Below are positions 6,670-14,852 of a stretch of 34,539 nt of DNA, piece by piece. The stretch is from positions 1 to 34,539 of the forward strand of contig NZ_JAMZGM010000039.1 in assembly GCF_024158605.1 (NCBI RefSeq), given 5' to 3'. Each line of letters opens with the position of its first letter. The first letter of the stretch is position 1. The notes under the pieces were generated by a model. It did no database searches. It worked only from the letters and a program-made list of their open reading frames with translations, and had not been told where the DNA came from. A program made the translations under genes and the position numbers. Source of the stretch: Sebaldella sp. S0638. Lineage in GTDB: Bacteria > Fusobacteriota > Fusobacteriia > Fusobacteriales > Leptotrichiaceae.

Positions 6670-6754
6670 AGAATGTTATATTGTCTGAAATATAATGCTG
6701 CAAACTTTATGTTAATGAGAAGAAAATAATAAAATAAGGGGATACAGAAAATAT

Positions 6755-7252
6755 ATGTTAAATGAGATAATGTTAAATTTATATGCTCAAGAAGGAATAT
6801 CAAGGCAAAAAGCGGAAGAGTATTTTGAAAACCTGAATGAATATGAAAAAAAAGAATTTACTGATGATCTTCTCTTTCTGGCATTAGGCTCTAATGTTAA
6901 CGAAAGACAGCTTGATACAGCACTGGAGAATTCAGGGTATAGAAATACAATTAATTACTATAATATGTTGAAAAGCAGAAGAGGTGTTTTTAGAAATAAT
7001 TTATCCAGACTAAAATATCTCGAAGGAAAATCTTTTAAACAAGGGTTTATGCTATTGTTAGAGTTATTCAAAGAAGCATATAAATATAAGAATCATCAGT
7101 GCCAGCAAAATGAAGGGAAATGTAACCACTGGTGGCACAGGGATTTATCAGATGAGAATATTTTAAATCTGATACTCACCGGTAATTTTGGAAAATCTGC
7201 CGGTGAAACCGGACGAATCATAAGGATAATAAAGGAAATATCCGGTAAATAA
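6755..7252 (+). CDS. Hypothetical protein with a Cys/His/Trp motif, possibly DUF5958-like
   Basis: This is a 165-residue protein without a signal peptide. The N-terminal half is helical and acidic (ISRQKAEEYFENLNEYEKKEF). A central stretch near residues 115-130 reads HQCQQNEGKCNHWWHRDLSD: two cysteines, three histidines and a WWHRD core that looks like a conserved, perhaps metal-binding, site. A similar Trp/His-rich segment occurs, as I recall, in DUF5958 proteins, but I cannot confirm that without a profile search. The upstream purine run AAGGGGAT is 11 bp from ATG 6755. The function is unknown. The neighbours are also unassigned, so context gives no help. Confidence 0.65.
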   Translation: MLNEIMLNLYAQEGISRQKAEEYFENLNEYEKKEFTDDLLFLALGSNVNERQLDTALENSGYRNTINYYNMLKSRRGVFRNNLSRLKYLEGKSFKQGFMLLLELFKEAYKYKNHQCQQNEGKCNHWWHRDLSDENILNLILTGNFGKSAGETGRIIRIIKEISGK

Positions 7253-7337
7253 GGGGAAGCATAAGTAGAACATGAGATTTATTTAGATCAGATAAAGAAT
7301 TATATATAAAGTACCGATGTTTTACGAAAGGAAACAA

Positions 7338-7682
7338 ATGAAAAAACAAAGAGAGAAATACGAAATACACTTTGGAGAAGACGATCTCTGGATAAATGGT
7401 TTCAGGCTTAATCCGGTTCATGTAATACCGGAATTACCCGAAGAAATAACCGAAATTGATTTCTACATAGACACAGGAGAGGAAGTCTGCCTTCTGAGAA
7501 TACGAAACAGTCCGTTAGACAAAGTGACGTTTTGCAGCGGAGAAATTACTTATATTATCGTCGAAAAGACATTACGTCTTGAAATAAAAAAAGAACTGGA
7601 AATAATAACAGGAATTTTGAAAAAAATAAAAATTCCGCATGATTTCAAAGAAAGTATATCTTTTTCAATACAAGGATACTAA
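7338..7682 (+). CDS. Hypothetical small protein
   Basis: This is a 114-residue protein. The frame opens at ATG 7317, but ATG 7338 follows GAAAGGAAACAA at correct spacing and gives MKKQREKYEIHF, so I prefer it. The sequence alternates charged and hydrophobic residues in a strand-like pattern (YEIHFGEDDLWINGF, EITEIDFYIDTGEEVCLLRIRN) with a helical C-terminus. It is soluble, without signal or membrane segments. I do not recognise it. It ends 61 bp before the promoter of the cobalamin operon and has no visible terminator of its own, so some read-through into the riboswitch leader is possible. Confidence 0.6.
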   Translation: MKKQREKYEIHFGEDDLWINGFRLNPVHVIPELPEEITEIDFYIDTGEEVCLLRIRNSPLDKVTFCSGEITYIIVEKTLRLEIKKELEIITGILKKIKIPHDFKESISFSIQGY

Positions 7683-7743
7683 AATGGTGAAAAGCCAATG
7701 TGTAAAATATGAAAAAGAATTTTTCCATAAGAGAAAAACCAGT

Positions 7744-7771
7744 TTGACAAATTTTTATTTCATGGTATACT
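7744..7771 (+). promoter_or_regulatory. Promoter of the main cobalamin operon
   Basis: A consensus -35 TTGACA (7744-7749) and a TATACT -10 (7766-7771) are separated by 16 bp, with TG one base before the -10. Transcription would begin near 7778, about 10 nt before the riboswitch. Confidence 0.8.
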
Positions 7772-7786
7772 TTAATAAATAATTTT

Positions 7787-7940
7787 AATAATCAGGTGTT
7801 TAAGGAACTTAATAAGGAAACCGGTTTGAATCCGGTACAGCCCCCACTACTGTGAAGCTGACGAAAGCATAGAACCACTGGAAGTTTTTCCGGGAAGGAT
7901 GCAAGTAGGATGAAGCGAGTCAGGAGACTTGCCTGTTATT
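7787..7940 (+). promoter_or_regulatory. Cobalamin riboswitch
   Basis: The RNA shows the class signature: an outer stem (AATAATCAGG at 7787-7796 with GCCTGTTATT at 7931-7940), the core GGAAACCGGTTTGAATCCGG, then ACAGCCCCCACTACTGTGAAGC, a CCACTGG element near 7875, and the B12 box AGTCAGGAGACTTGCC (7918-7933), one base from consensus. Such riboswitches bind adenosyl- or other cobalamins and lower expression of the downstream genes. Here it lies directly after a strong promoter and before cbiX, so the roughly 24-kb operon should be repressed when corrinoid is plentiful. Confidence 0.95.
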
Positions 7941-7946
7941 ATTTAT

Positions 7947-7974
7947 TTAAATTTTCTGGGAAGGGAAAATTTAA
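7947..7974 (+). other. Stem-loop in the riboswitch leader
   Basis: TTAAATTTTC (7947-7956) pairs perfectly with GAAAATTTAA (7965-7974) around an 8-nt loop, starting 6 nt after the riboswitch outer stem. There is no T run after it. It may belong to the expression platform. Confidence 0.4.
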
Positions 7975-8016
7975 TATACTATTAGAGAGATATATAAATC
8001 AATGAAGATTTAATTT

Positions 8017-8044
8017 CTGTGTATTGGAAAGATCCGGTATACAG
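8017..8044 (+). other. 12-bp stem-loop in the riboswitch leader, possibly a weak terminator
   Basis: CTGTGTATTGGA (8017-8028) pairs with TCCGGTATACAG (8033-8044), with three G-U pairs and a 4-nt loop AAGA. It is followed by CAGTTTTATTTC, a weak U-rich tail displaced by three bases. Confidence 0.5.
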
Positions 8045-8072
8045 CAGTTTTATTTCTTAAATATTGTATATT

Positions 8073-8099
8073 AAATTCAGCTTCTTGCTGATTTTTTTG
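8073..8099 (+). terminator. Intrinsic terminator before cbiX (likely attenuator)
   Basis: TCAGC (8077-8081) and GCTGA (8087-8091) form a short stem with a 5-nt loop, extended by three A-T pairs beyond one mismatch, then seven T residues (8092-8098). It stands between the riboswitch and cbiX, where it can work as the off-switch. The core sequence GAAGCTGA near 7852-7859 inside the riboswitch is complementary to its left arm (TCAGCTTC). Confidence 0.6.
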
Positions 8100-8192
8100 T
8101 TTTTATGGATAAAAATAGAAATTTTCGGGGATATTTTTCCGCAGGAAGCAGAAAATAAAACACAATTGAATAAGAAAGAAGGATTGATCAAG

Positions 8193-8561
8193 ATGAAAGC
8201 AGTTATGATAGTAGGGCACGGCAGCCGTTCCCTGAAATCACAGGAAGAATTCAAAAAGATAATCGATGTCATGAAAGAAAAACTGGCTCATACAAAGGTG
8301 TATGGTACAAACATGGAATTAGCAGAACCGTTAATGGAAGATACTATTGATGTAATAGTAAAAGAAAATAGCGGACTTAGCGAAATTGTTGTTGTACCAT
8401 TTTTTTTGTTTGAGGGAATGCACATTAAAAAAGATATTCCTGAAAAGTTAGACGAGTTCAGGGAAAAGTATCCTGATATAAAAATATCATTTGGAAGACC
8501 GCTTGGGGCAGACCCTATGATAGCAGAGGTATTAACAGCAAGAGTAAATGAAATGTTGTAA
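8193..8561 (+). CDS. cbiX: Sirohydrochlorin cobaltochelatase, short form
   Basis: CbiX inserts cobalt(II) into sirohydrochlorin, the step that commits precorrin-2-derived rings to anaerobic cobalamin synthesis. At 122 residues this is the short (CbiXS) type, which works as a homodimer, unlike the roughly 300-residue long form. Metal-handling histidines are visible at residue 9 (VGHGSRS) and residue 77 (EGMHIKKDIP). The frame is open from 8064, but that upstream part lies over the terminator and encodes nothing conserved. ATG 8193, after AAGGA, gives the conserved N-terminus MKAVMIVGHGSRS. It is the first gene after the riboswitch. Confidence 0.93.
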   Translation: MKAVMIVGHGSRSLKSQEEFKKIIDVMKEKLAHTKVYGTNMELAEPLMEDTIDVIVKENSGLSEIVVVPFFLFEGMHIKKDIPEKLDEFREKYPDIKISFGRPLGADPMIAEVLTARVNEML

Positions 8562-8608
8562 GATACTAAATCAAAGAAAAAATAAAATTCAAAAAACAAG
8601 GAGGAAAA

Positions 8609-9319
8609 ATGAAAAATAAAAGCAGAATATATTTAGTGGCATCAGCATTTTTAATATTATCAGTAAGCAGTTATTCAATGCATATTATGGAGGGATATCT
8701 CCCTGTAAAATGGGCTGTATTCTGGTTCGTTCTCTGTGCACCGTTCTGGGCTTACGGACTTGTAAAACTACAGAAAAAAGCTAAAGGCAATGTGGAAGAA
8801 AAGCTGACGCTGGCACTTGCAGGAGCATTTATTTTCGTTCTTTCTGCATTAAAAATACCGTCAGTAACAGGAAGCTCATCACATCCTACAGGAGTAGGGC
8901 TGTCTGCAATACTGTTCGGGCCGTTTGTAACATCAATATTAGGGACTATAGCACTGATATTTCAGGCAGTATTGCTCGCACACGGAGGACTTACCACTCT
9001 CGGGGCGAATGCATTTTCCATGGCAGTGGCAGGACCTTTGGTATCATACGGTATTTACAGACTTTTGAAAAATAAAAATAAATCCCTTGCAGTATTTCTT
9101 GCAGCTTCACTGGGAAATCTCAGTACATATGTAATTACTTCATTTCAGCTGGCTCTTGCGAATCCTTCGGCAGACGGAGGAATAGCAGCGTCATTTGTGA
9201 AATTTGCGATGATTTTTGCTGTGACACAGATACCTTTGGCAGTAATAGAAGGACTTCTGACTAACGTAGTAATGAATTTACTTGAAAAATATAATATAAA
9301 GCAAGGGGTGAAGGCGTAG
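8609..9319 (+). CDS. cbiM: Cobalt ECF transporter substrate-capture protein CbiM
   Basis: CbiM is the integral-membrane substrate-specific component of the CbiMNQO energy-coupling-factor transporter for Co2+. This 236-residue protein has a signal-like N-terminus (residues 1-23) followed by the metal-binding start MHIMEGYLP, where the mature N-terminus and the histidine coordinate the metal. [17 protein letters not shown] and [21 protein letters not shown] are the family's conserved loops, and the remainder is transmembrane helices. A strong AGGAGG precedes the ATG. The next gene, cbiN, begins at the base after its stop. Confidence 0.95.
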   Translation: MKNKSRIYLVASAFLILSVSSYSMHIMEGYLPVKWAVFWFVLCAPFWAYGLVKLQKKAKGNVEEKLTLALAGAFIFVLSALKIPSVTGSSSHPTGVGLSAILFGPFVTSILGTIALIFQAVLLAHGGLTTLGANAFSMAVAGPLVSYGIYRLLKNKNKSLAVFLAASLGNLSTYVITSFQLALANPSADGGIAASFVKFAMIFAVTQIPLAVIEGLLTNVVMNLLEKYNIKQGVKA

Positions 9320-9607
9320 ATGAAAATTCTTAAAAATAATCTGGCATTAATTTGTTTAGTAATAATTATCGGAGCGGCTCCTTTACTGTTGGTAAAAAAT
9401 TCCGAATTCGGCGGTGCAGACGGGAAGGCCGAGGAATTAATAACTGAAATAAATCCGGGATACCAGCCTTGGGCGGAAAGCCTTCTGGAACCGCCGGGGG
9501 GAGAGACAGAAAGTCTTTTATTTGCCTTGCAGGCAGCACTCGGGGCAGGAGTAGTATGTTACGTTCTGGGATATTTCAGAGGCAGAGCAAAGAATGCTGA
9601 TAGATAA
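9320..9607 (+). CDS. cbiN: Cobalt transporter auxiliary protein CbiN
   Basis: CbiN is a 95-residue membrane protein with two transmembrane helices (about residues 6-25 and 67-88) and a periplasmic loop. The loop ending ITEINPGYQPWAESLLEPPGGETESLLFALQAALG matches the family (PGYxPW and E-S-LLFALQAALGA). In CbiMNQO it contacts CbiM to help cobalt loading and is needed for uptake although it is not an ATPase. It starts directly after cbiM and overlaps cbiQ by 14 bp. Confidence 0.93.
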   Translation: MKILKNNLALICLVIIIGAAPLLLVKNSEFGGADGKAEELITEINPGYQPWAESLLEPPGGETESLLFALQAALGAGVVCYVLGYFRGRAKNADR

Positions 9608-10283
9608 AATATCTTATGCTAATTCTCTCAAGGATGTTAATCCACTTGAAAAATTTATTTTATCTGCAGGAGTACTGGTGTTCTTATTAATGACAAAAGA
9701 AAAAACAATTTTTATAATAGATTTTGTTATATTTAATTTTATTATCTTATTTATTATGAAAGTAAGTGTGGGAAAACTGCTGAAATTATACAGTATACCA
9801 GCTGTGTTTATACTGACTACACTTATTCCCATGTTTTTTATAAAAGGAGATATAACATTACTTCTGCTGAGAGCATTTGCATCTCTTTCCGCTGCGTATT
9901 TTCTGGTGTGTTCCACGCCGGCGGCAGATCTGGATTATATTTTTCTTAAGCTGAAATTCCCGAAAATTTTCAGAGAGATGTTCTTGCTGATTTACAGATA
10001 TATATTTGTTTTATTTGATATAAAAGATCAGGTAATTACTGCGCAGAAGAGCAGATCAGGATATGTAAATTACAGTGCTTCACGGAGATCATTCGGAGTT
10101 TTGCTGATATCAATACTAAGAAAAACGTATTATTACAGCAAAAATTCCGTAAAAGCCGTAGAAGCCAGACTTGGAAATGAATTTATATTTTATCAAAGAA
10201 GATATAACAAGCCGGGTAAAGAAGTAGTTTTTATAATAACAATATTATTAATAAATTTATTTTTGGTGGTATGGTATGCTTAA
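9594..10283 (+). CDS. cbiQ: Cobalt ECF transporter transmembrane T-component CbiQ
   Basis: This 229-residue inner-membrane protein couples the ATPase CbiO to the substrate component CbiM. The family's cytosolic coupling helices, with an E/A-A-R-type motif, are seen at KAVEARLG near residue 197 and in the segment before it (AQKSRSGYVNYSASRRSFG). Several hydrophobic helices precede these. It overlaps both cbiN (14 bp) and cbiO (8 bp), which points to translational coupling of the transporter subunits. Confidence 0.92.
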   Translation: MLIDKISYANSLKDVNPLEKFILSAGVLVFLLMTKEKTIFIIDFVIFNFIILFIMKVSVGKLLKLYSIPAVFILTTLIPMFFIKGDITLLLLRAFASLSAAYFLVCSTPAADLDYIFLKLKFPKIFREMFLLIYRYIFVLFDIKDQVITAQKSRSGYVNYSASRRSFGVLLISILRKTYYYSKNSVKAVEARLGNEFIFYQRRYNKPGKEVVFIITILLINLFLVVWYA

Positions 10284-11091
10284 ATTGGAAGATGTTGTTT
10301 TTTCTTATGAAAAAGGAACGGAAATAATAAAGGGAATAAATATTAATATAGAAAAGGGAAAGAAGATAGTATTTCTCGGAGAAAACGGGTCAGGAAAATC
10401 TACGCTGTTTTTAATTATGAACGGACTTTTGAAACCAGATACGGGAAACCTTTATTTTAAAGGTGAAAAGATAGGATATAAGAAAAAAGAGCTGGATAAA
10501 TTCAGGGAAAAAGTAGGCATCGTATTTCAGGATCCGGAAATACAAATCTTTGCTCCCACAGTAATGCAGGAAATAGCCTTTGGTTTGAAAAATCTCGGCT
10601 GTTCTCAGGAAGAAACAGAGCAAAGGGCTTTGGAAGCAATGAAGGCTCTGGAGATAGAAAACTTACAGGATACACCATGCCACCATCTAAGCTATGGTCA
10701 GAAAAAAAGAGTAGCTATAGCTTCTATAACGGCGATGAAGCCGGAAATACTGATATTGGACGAGCCTCTTGCCTGGCTGGATCCTAAAAATAAAAAGCGG
10801 ATATTGGAAATACTTCTAAACTTCTCAAATGAAGGGAAAACAATGATTGTTTCCACACATGACGTTAATTTTGCATATGATTTTGCTGACTACATTTTTG
10901 TGTTGCGTGATGGACAGCTTTTGAAAAGCGGAGATAAAAAAGAAGTTTTTTCTGATTTTGAGTTTTTGAAAAATGCAAATCTGGATGTTCCTGTGGTTCT
11001 GAAAATGTACAGTCATTTAAAAGACAGTCTGAATACAGATTTTGACAGTTTTCTTGCAGGATATAACAGATTTTTGAAGGAGAATTTTTAG
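10276..11091 (+). CDS. cbiO: Cobalt ECF transporter ATP-binding protein CbiO
   Basis: This is a 271-residue ABC ATPase that powers CbiMNQO. Walker A is GENGSGKST (residues 35-43), the Q-loop is VFQDPEIQIF, the signature is LSYGQKKRVAIAS, Walker B with the catalytic glutamate is ILILDEPLAWLDP, and the switch histidine lies in STHDVNFAYD. The C-terminal extension is typical of metal-specific ECF ATPases. Its stop codon TAG abuts the ATG of cbiA without a gap. Confidence 0.95.
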   Translation: MLKLEDVVFSYEKGTEIIKGININIEKGKKIVFLGENGSGKSTLFLIMNGLLKPDTGNLYFKGEKIGYKKKELDKFREKVGIVFQDPEIQIFAPTVMQEIAFGLKNLGCSQEETEQRALEAMKALEIENLQDTPCHHLSYGQKKRVAIASITAMKPEILILDEPLAWLDPKNKKRILEILLNFSNEGKTMIVSTHDVNFAYDFADYIFVLRDGQLLKSGDKKEVFSDFEFLKNANLDVPVVLKMYSHLKDSLNTDFDSFLAGYNRFLKENF

Positions 11092-12420
11092 ATGAGAAAG
11101 ATATTAATTGCAGGAACTATGAGCGGAAGCGGGAAAACCACAGCAAGCAGTATTCTAATGTCAGCTTTTGAAAATGTTGCTCCGTTTAAAATAGGGCCTG
11201 ATTATATAGATCCCGGTTATCACAGACTTTTTACCGGAAATGGCTCATATAATCTGGATTCATTTATGTTTGACGAGGATACACTGAAATATATATTTGA
11301 AGAAAACTCCAAAGGGAAAGACATAGCGGTAATAGAAGGTGTAATGGGGCTTTATGACGGAATAAACCATACAAAGGATAATTTCAGCACTGCACATACT
11401 GCAAGGATTCTTGATGTTCCGGTAATTCTCGTGGTGAATGCAAAAGGAATATCTACCAGCATAGCAGCAGAAATACTGGGATTTGTGAATTTTGATAAAG
11501 ATGTTAATATAGCAGGGGTTATTCTGAATAATGTTTCCGGAGAAAAGCTTTATCTCAGCCTGAAAGAAGCTGTGGAAAAGTATACAGGCATTGAATGTCT
11601 GGGATATATTCCAAAAGATGAAAAAATAGGAGTGGAAAGCAGGCATCTCGGCTTAAAGCAGGCTTTTGAGGTAGAAGACTCCGCTGAAAGAAAAGAATTT
11701 TTGAAAGATATCGGGGAAAAATACCTGAATTTGAAAAGAATATATGAGATCGCAGAAAGTTCCAAGGAATATAATATAAATAATCCTGCTGACGGGCTGA
11801 AAGATATTTTCAAAGGAAAGAGAGCTGCTGTGGCACGGGATAAGGCATTTTCATTTTATTACGAGTCAAACTTTGATATGATGAGACATGCTGGTCTGGA
11901 ACTTGTGGAATTTAGTCCTGTGTATGACAGCAAAATTCCGGAAAATATTGATTTCATATATCTTGGCGGCGGTTATCCCGAGCTTTATGCAGAAGAACTA
12001 GCCGGAAATACAGCGATGAAAAAAAGTATCACAGAGGCACATGAGGCAGGAATCCCGATATATGCAGAGTGCGGAGGATTTATCTATCTTACAGACGGGC
12101 TGAAAACTACTGATGAGAAATTTTATGAATTCTGCGGAATATTAGATATGAAAATAGCTATGAAAAAAAGACTGAATATGGGACGATTCGGATATATACA
12201 TATTGATATGGAAAACGGGATAAAAACAAAAGGACATGAATTTCACTATTCAGATATATTTGATAATAATGAAAAGCATTGTTTTTACAGTATAAAGAAG
12301 GAAGACGGCAGGGAATGGAAATGCGGCTACAAAAAAGGCAATACTCTCGCCGGTTATCCGCATATTGCTTTTTATTCCGAGCCTGAATTTTTAAAATTTT
12401 TGTTTGGGATGCAGCTATAG
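11092..12420 (+). CDS. cbiA: Cobyrinate a,c-diamide synthase
   Basis: CbiA amidates the a and c carboxylates of cobyrinate using glutamine and ATP. The 442-residue protein has an N-terminal dethiobiotin-synthetase-like ATP domain (P-loop GTMSGSGKTT, residues 8-17; GPDYIDPGYH) and a C-terminal class I glutamine amidotransferase-like domain with nucleophile Cys327 in YAECGGF and the region HEFHYSDI. The length and order fit the family. It directly follows cbiO, so cobalt transport and corrin synthesis are transcribed together. Confidence 0.95.
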   Translation: MRKILIAGTMSGSGKTTASSILMSAFENVAPFKIGPDYIDPGYHRLFTGNGSYNLDSFMFDEDTLKYIFEENSKGKDIAVIEGVMGLYDGINHTKDNFSTAHTARILDVPVILVVNAKGISTSIAAEILGFVNFDKDVNIAGVILNNVSGEKLYLSLKEAVEKYTGIECLGYIPKDEKIGVESRHLGLKQAFEVEDSAERKEFLKDIGEKYLNLKRIYEIAESSKEYNINNPADGLKDIFKGKRAAVARDKAFSFYYESNFDMMRHAGLELVEFSPVYDSKIPENIDFIYLGGGYPELYAEELAGNTAMKKSITEAHEAGIPIYAECGGFIYLTDGLKTTDEKFYEFCGILDMKIAMKKRLNMGRFGYIHIDMENGIKTKGHEFHYSDIFDNNEKHCFYSIKKEDGREWKCGYKKGNTLAGYPHIAFYSEPEFLKFLFGMQL

Positions 12421-12448
12421 TTTTAGTAATGGAAAACAGGAGGAAAAA

Positions 12449-13084
12449 ATGTCGTATATAAAAGCACCAATGGATATAGAGAAAAGAAGCTTTGAAATAA
12501 TAGAAGAGGAACTCGGGGAAAAAATAAATAATTTTACAGAAGCCGAGAAACCTGTGGTAAAAAGAATTATACATACTACCGCGGATTTTGAATATGCTGA
12601 TCTGCTGGATATAGAAAATGATGCAATAAATTCAGGAATGGAAGCATTAAAGTCGGGGTGTAAAATTTATTGTGACACGAATATGATAGTAAACGGATTA
12701 AGCAAAAGTATACTGGAAAAATTTTCCGTGAAAGCATACTCGCTTGTATCAGATGAAGACACTATAAAGGAAGCAAAAGAAAGAGGAGTAACAAGGTCTA
12801 TAGTGGGAATGGAAAAAGCTTTGAAAGATAAAGATACAAAGATATTCCTTATAGGTAACGCACCTACGGCTCTTTATACACTTCTGGAAAATATGAAAGA
12901 AAATACACCGAAATTAATAGTGGGAGTTCCTGTGGGATTCGTCGGGGCAAGTGAATCAAAAGAGGAATTATCAAAGTATAATGTTCCGTATATAAGAATA
13001 AGAGGCAGAAAGGGCGGAAGTACAGTAGCTGTGTCTATTCTTCACGGTATTTTATACCAGATGTACCAAAGGGAAGGAATGTAA
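12449..13084 (+). CDS. cbiC: Cobalt-precorrin-8 methylmutase
   Basis: CbiC moves the methyl group from C-11 to C-12 to form cobyrinate. The 211-residue protein carries the catalytic histidine at residue 42 (RIIHTTADFEYADLL) and the conserved LIGNAPTAL and VPVGFVGASESKEEL segments. The start is ATG 12449 after AGGAGG; a longer in-frame opening from 12404 overlaps cbiA and lacks support. The gene order cbiA-cbiC-cbiD is usual for anaerobic clusters. Confidence 0.94.
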   Translation: MSYIKAPMDIEKRSFEIIEEELGEKINNFTEAEKPVVKRIIHTTADFEYADLLDIENDAINSGMEALKSGCKIYCDTNMIVNGLSKSILEKFSVKAYSLVSDEDTIKEAKERGVTRSIVGMEKALKDKDTKIFLIGNAPTALYTLLENMKENTPKLIVGVPVGFVGASESKEELSKYNVPYIRIRGRKGGSTVAVSILHGILYQMYQREGM

Positions 13085-13089
13085 ATAAA

Positions 13090-14187
13090 ATGGAAGGATA
13101 TAGATATTATCAGGGAAAACAGTTAAGGTGCGGTTTTACTACAGGAAGTGCTGCGGCAGCAGCAGCGCAGGCGGCAATGGCTGCATTCTTCGGGAAAAAT
13201 ACTCCCGATGAAGTAAGAATTGATCTTCCCGCAGGCGGAACTTTGAAAATACAGATAAATACCATACGTATAAGGGACGGTTATACTATAGCCTCTGTAA
13301 TAAAAGACGGCGGAGACGATCCTGATATTACGCACGGTATTGAGATATTTTCCAAAATAAGTCTTCGTGAGGATAATATGGTAAATATATACGGCGGAAT
13401 AGGCGTAGGGACTGTTACCAAACCCGGGCTTCCCATGAAAGTCGGTATGTCTTCCATAAATCCCGTACCTATGAAAATGATAGAAAATGAAGTGCGGAAA
13501 ATTCTTCCAGCCGGTAAAGGCGTGGATGTAGAAATATTTGTTCCCGAAGGGGAAGAGATCGCTAAAAGAACGCTGAATCCCAAACTTGGTGTCCTCGGCG
13601 GTATTTCAATATTAGGGACAACTGGAATAGTGAAACCTATGTCAGAAGAGGCTTTTAAGGATTCACTTGCTATAGAGCTGAAAATGCTTTTAGCTGAAAA
13701 TCCTGAAAAAGAAGTGGTTTTTGTATTTGGAAACCATGGAAAAAGGTTTATGAAGGAAAAATTCGGCATAGATGAAGGGAAAGTGCTTGTAATAAGTAAT
13801 TTTGTGGGGTTTATGCTTGACAGGGCATGTGAATACGGAGTAAAGAAAATCTTTTTTGCAGGAGATCTCGGAAAGTTTGTAAAAGTGGCAGGGGGAATAT
13901 TTCACACACACAGCAGAATGTCAGATGCAAAACTGGAAATATTAACTGCTAATGCACTGCTTGCAGGGGAAGGAAGAGAAAATCTGCTGAAAATACTAAA
14001 TTCCAATACCACGGAAGAAGCTGTCAACTATGTGACGAAAAAGGAAACATTTACTCTTCTTGCAGAAAAAGCAAAAGAAAAATGTCAGGAGTATGTGAGA
14101 AGAAATGGTGCGGAAATAACTGTGGAAACTCTGATATTTGCTTCAGGGGGAAGAGAACTGGGGCGGAGCAAAGGATGGAAACTATAA
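13090..14187 (+). CDS. cbiD: Cobalt-precorrin-5B C1-methyltransferase
   Basis: CbiD methylates C-1 in the anaerobic pathway. It is not a member of the canonical tetrapyrrole methylase fold family, and is diagnostic of the oxygen-independent route. The 365-residue protein starts with the family hallmark RCGFTTGSAAAAAAQAA and has VIKDGGDDPDITHG, GGIGVGTVTKPGL and FAGDLGKFVKVAGGIFHTHSRMSDA farther along. It begins 5 bp after cbiC and ends 1 bp before cbiE. Confidence 0.95.
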   Translation: MEGYRYYQGKQLRCGFTTGSAAAAAAQAAMAAFFGKNTPDEVRIDLPAGGTLKIQINTIRIRDGYTIASVIKDGGDDPDITHGIEIFSKISLREDNMVNIYGGIGVGTVTKPGLPMKVGMSSINPVPMKMIENEVRKILPAGKGVDVEIFVPEGEEIAKRTLNPKLGVLGGISILGTTGIVKPMSEEAFKDSLAIELKMLLAENPEKEVVFVFGNHGKRFMKEKFGIDEGKVLVISNFVGFMLDRACEYGVKKIFFAGDLGKFVKVAGGIFHTHSRMSDAKLEILTANALLAGEGRENLLKILNSNTTEEAVNYVTKKETFTLLAEKAKEKCQEYVRRNGAEITVETLIFASGGRELGRSKGWKL

Positions 14188-14188
14188 T

Positions 14189-14830
14189 ATGGAAAAAATA
14201 AAAGTGGCAGGGCTTGGACCCGGGAATCCTGATTATATTCTGCCCGCAGCAGGAAAGGCAATAGCAGATTCCGAAATAGTGATAGGCGGCAAAAGAAATA
14301 TTGAGAGTGTGAAAGAACTCACTGAGGGAAAAGAAATAAAGTATATAGACAGCAGACTTGGCGAACTCGCGGAATATATAAAGCAAAACAGAGAGAAGAA
14401 AATAACAGTAATAGTATCAGGCGATCCTGGATTTTACAGTATGCTGAACTATCTGGAAAATATTTTCGGCAGGGAAGAGATAGAGGTTATTCCCGGGATT
14501 TCTTCTGTTCAGTATATGTTCGCAAAACTGGGACTGCACTGGTATGATGCTTTTGTTTCCAGCCTTCACGGTAAGGAATTTGATTTTGCAGAAAAAATGA
14601 ATAATTATAATAAAATGGGTCTGTTAACAGATAATAAGTTTACACCGCAGAAAATAGCCGAAGAGCTTTTCAGAAATAATCAAAATAATATAAAAATTTT
14701 TGTAGGGGAAAATTTATCCTATGAAAATGAAAAAATATGGGAGTTTTTTCCAGAAAATCTATATAATTTTGAATATGGATTCGGGATTAATGTAGTAGTA
14801 TTAGTAAGATCAGAGACTGATAAAATATAA
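14189..14830 (+). CDS. cbiE: Cobalt-precorrin-7 C5-methyltransferase
   Basis: CbiE is a SAM-dependent tetrapyrrole methylase acting at C-5. The 213-residue protein shows the N-terminal glycine loop VAGLGPGNPDYILPAAGKAI and the second conserved segment VSGDPGFYSML, followed by PGISSVQYMFAKLG. The start is ATG 14189, 1 bp after the cbiD stop; an in-frame ATG at 14138 lies inside cbiD. In some bacteria CbiE is fused to CbiT (CobL); here the two are separate neighbours. Confidence 0.92.
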   Translation: MEKIKVAGLGPGNPDYILPAAGKAIADSEIVIGGKRNIESVKELTEGKEIKYIDSRLGELAEYIKQNREKKITVIVSGDPGFYSMLNYLENIFGREEIEVIPGISSVQYMFAKLGLHWYDAFVSSLHGKEFDFAEKMNNYNKMGLLTDNKFTPQKIAEELFRNNQNNIKIFVGENLSYENEKIWEFFPENLYNFEYGFGINVVVLVRSETDKI

Positions 14831-14852
14831 ATTGTGAAATGTTAGGAGAGAA

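Noticed and set aside
8064-8192. N-terminal extension of CbiX from an upstream start at 8064
   Set aside because: It spans the leader terminator, is hydrophobic and unlike CbiX, and has no ribosome-binding site; ATG 8193 gives the conserved N-terminus.
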